Under the pieces are notes generated by a model. The model had not been told where the DNA came from and ran no database searches. It saw only the letters and a list, made by a program, of their open reading frames with translations. The translations under genes and the position numbers were made by a program. Below, in pieces: positions 57,440-64,000 of a stretch of 64,000 nt of DNA. How positions within the stretch are numbered: the stretch's first letter is position 1; each line of letters opens with the position of its first letter. Source of the DNA: Trichobilharzia regenti (lineage: Eukaryota; Platyhelminthes; Trematoda; Strigeidida; Schistosomatidae); the NCBI GenBank assembly GCA_944472135.2, contig OX235270.1, positions 148,257,632 to 148,321,631 of the forward strand. The letters run 5' to 3'.

Positions 57440-59043
57440 GTTTCTGACGATAGAAACAGATCTGGCGGATTCAAACAGTTGGTGAAAGTTTGGACAGTCG
57501 CCGTTCATTTTTCCTGGTGCCGGTCATGTCCTCTTTGAACAAGCAATATCTGGAACTTTTTTGGAATTGGGTCAAGTTCAACAATGCCTGAGTCAAAGAA
57601 GGGACAGAGTGTCTTGGATGCAACCAGGAAAGTAAGTCATGGTGACTTGTCTGTTAATTGTAACGATGTGTCTGATGTTAAGCATGACATGGTTGATGTT
57701 ACTGTTTCGCCGTTCAGGGATAATAGGAACATCAAACTCCCTAAATTTGAACCACGGTGTTTTGATGGAAACCCTGTCGATTATTTACAATTTGTAAAGG
57801 AGTTTGAGATCACGCTGGGTGGTTTTCTATGAACTGATGTAATGAAGTTAATGTATTTGATGAGATATTGCACTGGAGATGCTTCAAGAGCTATACAGTG
57901 CTGTAAGTTTAAGGAGCCAAAAGAGGGTTACTACGAGGCTATGAGCATATTACGTCAAAGGTTTGGAAGACCTTCGATGATTGTAGGGAAATTATTCGAG
58001 GCTGTTAAGGGTAATGATGGTCAATTACAGGATGACTCCCAGGCACTCACTGAGTTTTTAGATAATTTGCTAATTTACAAGAATGCAATGATTTCGATGA
58101 ATCGCATGAGTGACCTCAACTCGTGTTTTATACTAGAAGTAATAGCAAGACGTCTACCTACTCGACTGCAAAGGAAGTGGGTGAAGACAAGCTCCCGTAT
58201 GGAGGATGAGGGTATCGAGCCAAAATTTGATGATATCCTGAAACTGGTAAATACTAGTGTCAATCAATCTATGAGGAAGTTAGCCAGCCTATTACATCTC
58301 ACCCCTAGAATAGAGCAGTCTGAGAGCAAAATGCAATCATTGATGACGAATAAGCCTCAGAGAGGTGGACATCGAGAAGACTCCATGATGTCTAGTACTG
58401 CATACAGACCTAGTGAGTGTAACAGGTTTCGTAGTACATCCTCAACAGATAAGTTACAAGATGCAAGACAAACACGGTTGTGTTTTACACGTTTGCAAGA
58501 GGTGCATACAGAGGTGAACTGTGAACCGGTGAGCAAGTTCAGTGATAAGCTAAATGTAAACTCCAGACCTGACTCCGAATTGTGTGACGATAACGGTGTT
58601 GTGAAGAAGTCTGTAGTTGCAACTGGTAAGCCATTGTTGAATAGAGTGTCACAGAATAGAGTTACTGTTTCAGAGTGCAGTTCTGACTCCATAAGTTTAC
58701 AAGGTATAACTGGTCAGAGTGAAGTTATAAAACCTTTAATGATTTGTGAGGAGGAACCAAAATTGTCTACTTCTGTTATTAAAGAGTTTGAAAATGATGA
58801 ACTTGACGGTAAATTGAATATTTGTGGCAATGATCATGATAGTGCAGATTTGTCTTTGGTTGATCATGATGAAATGGAGGGAATGCCTACTACCGCTAAG
58901 TTAAATAATGGTTCTGTAGAACTTGAACGTGAAGTAGAAATAAATGCAGGTGCAGTTGCGGCAGGCATGCGTACTTTTGAGACCGTCAGTTTAATTGATC
59001 ATCGTGTAGCCCACCTATCATCAGATGCTAGTGTTAAACCTGT
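57440..59043 (+). pseudogene. Gag unit 2 (recombinant: 5' part inner, 3' part outer)
   Basis: The frame begins MPESKKGQS at 57,584, has an in-frame TGA at 57,830 and then continues to 59,065. The 5' part matches unit 3 (same TGA, FILEVIARRLP, MRKLASLLHL). The 3' part from about 58,700 matches unit 1 (LNICGNDHDSADLSLVDHDE) and likewise ends at AAACCTGT before an LTR. It thus reads as the product of an exchange between inner and outer gag copies. It has the same Arg-substituted knuckle. Confidence 0.8.
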
Positions 59044-59362
59044 TGTCAATGGAGTTGACGATTGAACGATGAATTCATGGTTGTTTGCTCAAAATCAACT
59101 TCCCCGATTTTCGCGGAGGCATCAATACGACAGTCATCGTCTCATCGGTAGCTGTTCAGAAAGAAGAGTGAAACATCGTCAGAAACCTTAGTTCGTTTAT
59201 TCCTTTTATATGTTGGTGTAACAATAAAGAAATAACAAGCAGCAGATCGGTGTTTTGGTTTTTGCGTCCGTTATTACTAAGCGTTTCTGAAACTCAAAGG
59301 AACAGCGTGGGCCCGAGCGTAGCGAGAGCTGGGCATTAACGGTGTATGAGACGAGACTGACA
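59044..59362 (+). repeat. LTR-1, internal LTR of the array
   Basis: 319 bp, exactly 1,923 bp after the preceding LTR and identical to it wherever compared. Preceded by AAACCTGT again. Confidence 0.85.
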
Positions 59363-61210
59363 GTTTCTGACGATAGAAACAGATCTGGCGGATTCAAACA
59401 GTTGGTGAAAGTTTGGACAGTCGCCGTTCATTTTTCCTGGTGCCGGTCATGTCCTCTTTGAACAAGCAATATCTGGAACTTTTTTGGAATTGGGTCAAGT
59501 TCAACAATGCCTGAGTCAAAGAAGGGACAGAGTGTCTTGGATGCAACCAGGAAAGTAAGTCATGGTGACTTGTCTGTTAATTGTAACGATGTGTCTGATG
59601 TTAAGCATGACATGGTTGATGTTACTGTTTCGCCGTTCAGGGATAATAGGAACATCAAACTCCCTAAATTTGAACCACGGTGTTTTGATGGAAACCCTGT
59701 CGATTATTTACAATTTGTAAAGGAGTTTGAGATCATGCTGGGTGGTTTTCTATGAACTGATGTAATGAAGTTAATGTATTTGATGAGATATTGCACTGGA
59801 GATGCTTCAAGAGCTATACAGTGCTGTAAGTTTAAGGAGCCAAAAGAGGGTTACTACGAGGCTATGAGCATATTACGTCAAAGGTTTGGAAGACCTTCGA
59901 TGATTGTAGGGAAATTATTCGAGGCTGTTAAGGGTAATGATGGTCAATTACAGGATGACTCCCAGGCACTCACTGAGTTTTTAGATAATTTGCTAATTTA
60001 CAAGAATGCAATGATTTCGATGAATCGCATGAGTGACCTCAACTCGTGTTTTATACTAGAAGTAATAGCAAGACGTCTACCTACTCGACTGCAAAGGAAG
60101 TGGGTGAAGACAAGCTCCCGTATGGAGGATGAGGGTATCGAGCCAAAATTTGATGATATCCTGAAACTGGTAAATACTAGTGTCAATCAATCTATGAGGA
60201 AGTTAGCCAGCCTATTACATCTCACCCCTAGAATAGAGCAGTCTGAGAGCAAAATGCAATCATTGATGACGAATAAGCCTCAGAGAGGTGGACATCGAGA
60301 AGACTCCATGATGTCTAGTACTGCATACAGACCTAGTGAGTGTAACAGGTTTCGTAGTACATCCTCAACAGATAAGTTACAAGATGCAAGACAAACACGG
60401 TTGTGTTTTACACGTTTGCAAGAGGTGCATACAGAGGTGAACTGTGAACCGGTGAGCAAGTTCAGTGATAAGCTAAATGTAAACTCCAGACCTGACTCCG
60501 AATTGTGTGACGATAACGGTGTTGTGAAGAAGTCTGTAGTTGCAACTGGTAAGCCATTGTTGAATAGAGTGTCACAGAATAGAGTTACTGTTTCAGAGTG
60601 CAGTTCTGACTCCATAAGTTTACAAGGTATTATTAGTCAGAGTGAAGTTATAAAACCTTTTGTGATTTGCGAGGAGGAACCAAAATTGTCTACTTCTGTT
60701 ATTAAAGAGTTTGAAAATGATGAAGTTGACGGTAAAGTGAATATTCATGATAATGATCATGATACTTCACAGTTGTCTTTTTCTGATCATTATGAGATGA
60801 GGGATATGCCTAATACTGCTAAGTTAAATAATGGTTCTGTACAACTACAACGTGAAGTAGAATTGAACGCAGATGCAGTTCCAAAAGGTGTGCATACTTG
60901 TGAGACAGTCAGTGTAATTGATCAGCGTGTAGCCCACCTATCATCAGATGATAGTGCTAAACCCGAACTAGTAGTGAAAGACAGCAGTGGTGGTAATCTT
61001 GCAGTTGGACAACTATCTGAGAGCCGAACAAGAACAGCTTCTGATCCACCGCTAATTTCATCACTTTGTGTCACTCAGTCATCTTTGGTGCTGTCATCCA
61101 CAACGAAACAGACACCCATCATCTCAAGTATCTTGTCCAATGACTATGCTAGTATCAGTTCGTTTGAAAGGACGAATATCAATGGTCAGTTTGTAGGCGT
61201 ACTGGTGTAA
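59363..61210 (+). pseudogene. Gag unit 3 (inner element, longest)
   Basis: MPESKKGQS at 59,507, in-frame TGA at 59,753, then an open 481-codon frame to 61,210. It equals unit 2 up to about 60,630, then differs (GIISQSEVIKPFVI, VNIHDNDHDTSQLSFSDHYE) and continues past the point where units 1 and 2 meet LTRs (VVKDSSGGNLAVGQLSES). It ends FERTNINGQFVGVLV. Compared with the outer gag end at 62.5 kb, a deletion after NGQF removed about 300 bp. No protease or RT follows. Confidence 0.8.
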
Positions 61211-61935
61211 GTCCTGCAATTCTTCGAAGGAATTCCACCAAGACATGATCCGCGAGTTTGTGTGTACTGTTTGTATATATGTAGGTGTGTCATATCAATT
61301 GGTGTTTTTTGGATTCATTGTGTTTACTTGTTGTTTTCGTATCTTGTTGTTATTGCGTAATTTTGTTAAAATTTTCGTCGTGATTACTTCCGAAGTTGTG
61401 TCCACTCTTCTACATCCGTGAATGAATTGATTGATGTTAAGGACAGCAGATGGGTCGTATACGCCGGGGAGGCTAGGCTATTGCTGAGAATGAAATGCAC
61501 ACGGAGATAATTGTTAGCTGCGGTCCGACACGCCGGGGAGAGAGAGTGCAGACGACTGAGGCTCGCATACGTCACCGCTACTAGAACTGAGGCAGAATGA
61601 GTGACAAGGGATTGCAGTGGTAATTGGTAATGAGTAGATAAGAGGATGTGCGTGGAGTATCGTGAGGTGGTGCCATGGTCACTTTGCATTCTGCAAGAGT
61701 CATTCTAGCAAGCGGCGATTGTGTTGCAAGATGTCAAGAGGAGGTCTCTGTCTGCAGGCGCAGGTCGTCATTGATGTGTGAGATTGTGCTGTGGGTATGC
61801 TTGTGGTGTGTTGGCTTTTCTGTTTGCTTTCCATTTCAGCTCTGTCCGTGTGACCCAGGTCCTCGCAATGGCATTCAAGTCAACGTGCAATGGTCGTGAA
61901 TGAAAAAAGTGTTGGATCCCTTTTTTCCCGGGGAG
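61211..61935 (+). other. 3' internal region of the inner LTR element
   Basis: No domain was recognised. A minus-strand frame at 61,384-61,689 has no motif. The last 150 bp (TATGCTTGTGGTGTGTTGGC, CCCAGGTCCTCGCAATGGC) resemble 38.10-38.24 kb upstream of the 3' LTR-2, showing a shared 3' internal end. It finishes CCCGGGGAG directly before the LTR, a short purine run that could be the polypurine tract. Confidence 0.55.
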
Positions 61936-62253
61936 TGTCAATGTAGTTGAAGATTGAACGATCAATTCATGGTTGTTTGCTCAAAATCAACTTCCCCGAT
62001 TTTCGCGGAGGCATCAATACGACAGTCATCGTCTCATCGGTCGCTGTTCAGAAAGAAGAGTGAAACATCGTCAGAAACCTTAGTTCGTTTATTCCTTTTA
62101 TATGTTGGTGTAACAATAAAGAAATAACAAGCAGCAGATCGGTGTTTTGGTTTTTGCGTCCGTTATTACTAAGCGTTTCTGAAACTCAAAGGAACAGCGT
62201 GGGCCCGAGCGTAGCGAGAGCTGGCATTAACGGTGTATGAGACGAGACTGACA
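61936..62253 (+). repeat. LTR-1, 3' LTR of the inserted element
   Basis: 318 bp, TGTCA to TGACA, followed immediately by CCTGTACTGATAG. CCTGT duplicates the 5-mer before the LTR at 57,121. The sequence after it resumes the gag exactly where unit 1 stopped (KP | VLIVKDSSGG). Confidence 0.85.
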
Positions 62254-62900
62254 CCTGTACTGATAGTAAAAGACAGCAGTGGTGGTGGTCTTGCAGGTAG
62301 ACAACTTTCTGAAAGCCGAGCAACAACATCTTCTGATCCACCGCTAACTTCATCAACTGGTATCAATCAGTCGTCGTTGGTGCTGTCATCCACAACGAAA
62401 CAGACGCCCATCAACTCAAGTATCTTGTGCAATGACTATGATAATATTGGTGCGTTTGAAAAGACGAAAGATATTGCTCAGTTTAGTGAGAATAAGCCAA
62501 GTGTAAACGAGAGAGTAATTGTTAAATTGACTTGCATGAATAAAGGCATTTCTAGTTTCAAGTTACTAATTGAATGCTATTATCTTTGGTGTAAATTACT
62601 CTGTTTCTACACTTGGTTGATCAGATATGTCGTGTGTTTGTTGGTCATCTATATTCTACGGTACAATGACATGAGCGTGTTACCGTTCAGATTTGAGGAT
62701 ATAGCTGATAGAAGGAAGTTAGTGAATGAACTCTGCGACGATTTTCCAACCTAGGGCGTCAACCTGAGAAGGGTTGTAGGCGTACTGCTGTAAGTCCTAC
62801 AATTCTTCAAAGGGTAGTGCATCAATGAATTGTCAGCCCAATGTGCTTGGTGTGTGAATTTGTACATATGTTCATGTCGTATATACTGAATTGATATCTC
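62254..62900 (+). pseudogene. Outer gag, 3' part
   Basis: The frame (62,233-62,754, starting inside the LTR) encodes LIVKDSSGGGLAGRQLSES onward, parallel to the end of unit 3. It then adds a segment missing there: VIVKLTCMNKGISSFKLL, a hydrophobic, aromatic-rich stretch, and RFEDIADRRKLVNELCDDF. ISSFKLLIECYYLWCKLL is reminiscent of the FSSFxKLLRVTAWxLRF segment between RNase H and integrase in BEL/Pao pol, which could mean gag was fused to a pol remnant by deletion; this is a weak inference. Similarity to the inner element resumes with GTAGGCGTACTG at 62,778 and fades near 62,900, so the outer 3' LTR is missing. Confidence 0.6.
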
Positions 62901-63171
62901 ATACATTTATTCCCCTTAATGAATTTGAACAATGCCAGATGTACAGTTTTAGCAGAATAAAATGGTACCATCTTTTATTTCGTTGCCTTCTCGTCAGCTG
63001 CTTACATGGCAAAGACATTATTAAATATATCTACAACAACAATTTTAACATACTTGCACAGAGTTCAGTTTAAACAAAAATCAATCGATCAATATACGCA
63101 TACACTAAAAATATATACATATATAAATATGCAATATTAACCACTATTCCGAAACATAATAATCAAACACA
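62901..63171. other. Unassigned AT-rich sequence
   Basis: Between the outer gag element and the right-edge Penelope-like element; nothing recognised. Confidence 0.4.
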
Positions 63172-64000
63172 ATGGAAACTTTTAGCATTTCACATTCGGA
63201 GGAAAGAGAGGTGAAATTATCCAGTTACCAGGGCAAAGAAAGGCTGATAACCGCTTCTTTCTGGACGCATAAATCAGGTTTCATGCGCTTGATGGAAATG
63301 GCTTCAGCAAACTTAAGGAGAATTGAGCTATTTTGCTTATTGATAATTTTGAACGACTTTTCAACGTCCACCTCATGACCCGTGTCGAGAAGATGCCTGG
63401 TGATGGCACTATTTAAAGCATTTGTTCCCTTTAGACGTAAGCTTTTTGGTACATGTTCAGAAAATCGTAGATATGCCCTTCTTTCTGTCCTTCCAATGTA
63501 ACTGCTCCCGCAGATACATGTAAATTTGTATACACAGTTGGAGGTAACATGAGAAGGATATCTATCGATTTTCGATTGCACCAAAGAGTAAGTTGTTCGA
63601 TAGACGGGAACGAGCTTAGCTGCAGGATACGCTATGGCTAGTGATGTACTCAGCCTTCTGTTGATCATCGCTGCAATATTTTCACCTTTGTAATCAAGCT
63701 GAAGGTAGACTGGCTTTTTTTCCACTGTGATTTGTTTTACTCTTTTGACTTCAGATCTTCCATACTTGTTGATGAACCTTTGAGGATACCCATTTCTCTT
63801 CAATATATTTTCAAGTAACTCAAACTCCTCCTCTAGTTTCTCTGTAGAGCATATTCTCCTCGCTCTATAGTACAAAGTTTTGACCAGACCACGTTTAAAG
63901 CTATGTGGACAAAAGCTATTAAAATGTAAGTATTGTCCTTTCCATGTGGGCTTTCGATAAATTGACTTTTGAAGACCACCGTCTTCTAGGCGTTCCATGG
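63172..64000 (-). CDS. Penelope-like polyprotein C-terminus with GIY-YIG endonuclease, runs off the edge
   Basis: The minus-strand frame 63,998-63,225 (257 residues) begins within the RT palm/thumb region (LEDGGLQKSIYRKPTWKGQ, HSFKRGLVKTLYYRARRIC, NGYPQRFINKYG). The GIY-YIG core follows: NCVYKFTCICGSSYIGRTER (residues 154-173) and YLRFSEHVPKSL. It ends with the family tail KPDLCVQKEAVISLSLPW. No stop or frameshift is visible. Key Tyr, Gly, Arg and His/Glu positions of the nuclease look intact, so this is the best preserved PLE in the window. The RT catalytic site lies beyond 64,000. The 3' UTR follows to about 63,172. Confidence 0.85.

Noticed and set aside
57121..59362. A complete autonomous LTR retrotransposon between two neighbouring LTRs
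   Set aside because: Only gag is present, no protease, RT, RNase H or integrase, and the gag end equals that of the outer copy, pointing to recombination rather than a full element.

Overview
The window looks like a repeat-dense stretch of a flatworm genome, most likely a schistosome blood fluke. The DNA is AT-rich and protein-poor. It carries the repeat types expected of Schistosoma: CR1-like and RTE-like (SR2-type) non-LTR retrotransposons, Penelope-like elements (PLEs) with GIY-YIG endonuclease domains, BEL/Pao-type LTR elements, and tRNA-derived SINEs, one of them resembling the hammerhead-bearing Sm-alpha SINE. There are no bacterial operons, rRNA genes or CRISPR arrays. The genus is inferred from these families, not from a database search.

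Layout. 1-5.9 kb: PLE fragments and SINEs. 6.6-7.2 kb: the only convincing host gene, a two-exon minus-strand TMEM60-like membrane protein. 7.5-14 kb: a perfect fold-back of a PLE end, CR1 and RTE remnants, and a degenerate minus-strand RT. 15-24 kb: three CR1 elements (one minus, two plus) with PLEs inserted into two of them, each with target-site duplications. 24-27.7 kb: almost nothing recognisable. 28.1-33.1 kb: three tandem 1,526-bp units, each an LTR joined to the 3' end of a CR1 element. 31.6-50.0 kb: a very large near-perfect palindrome with 7.6-kb arms (31,565-39,160 and 42,397-49,992) around a 3.2-kb spacer holding a CR1 3' end and an RTE reverse transcriptase. 50.0-51.1 kb: an element with about 130-bp terminal inverted repeats. 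51.1-54.6 kb: an RT-coding CR1-like fragment abutting the 5' half (ORF1 and endonuclease) of another element in opposite orientation. 55.2-62.8 kb: a nested, recombined array of LTR elements that carry gag but no pol. 63.2-64.0 kb: a PLE that runs off the right edge.

How the parts relate. The key actors are two LTR types. LTR-1 is about 320-360 bp and LTR-2 about 310 bp; both begin TGTCA and end TGACA. They belong to non-autonomous elements whose only sizeable gene is a BEL/Pao-type gag. These LTRs have acted as recombination substrates. At 55-62 kb one element inserted into the gag of another (5-bp duplication CCTGT), and one unequal exchange then produced the tandem units. At 28-33 kb LTR-1 became locked into a tandem array with CR1 DNA. 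The palindrome arms contain the same families, and the outer boundary of the palindrome falls inside the tandem unit. All coding units except the TMEM60-like gene, the 51.1-52.4 kb RT, the 16.5 kb PLE domain and the right-edge PLE are visibly broken.
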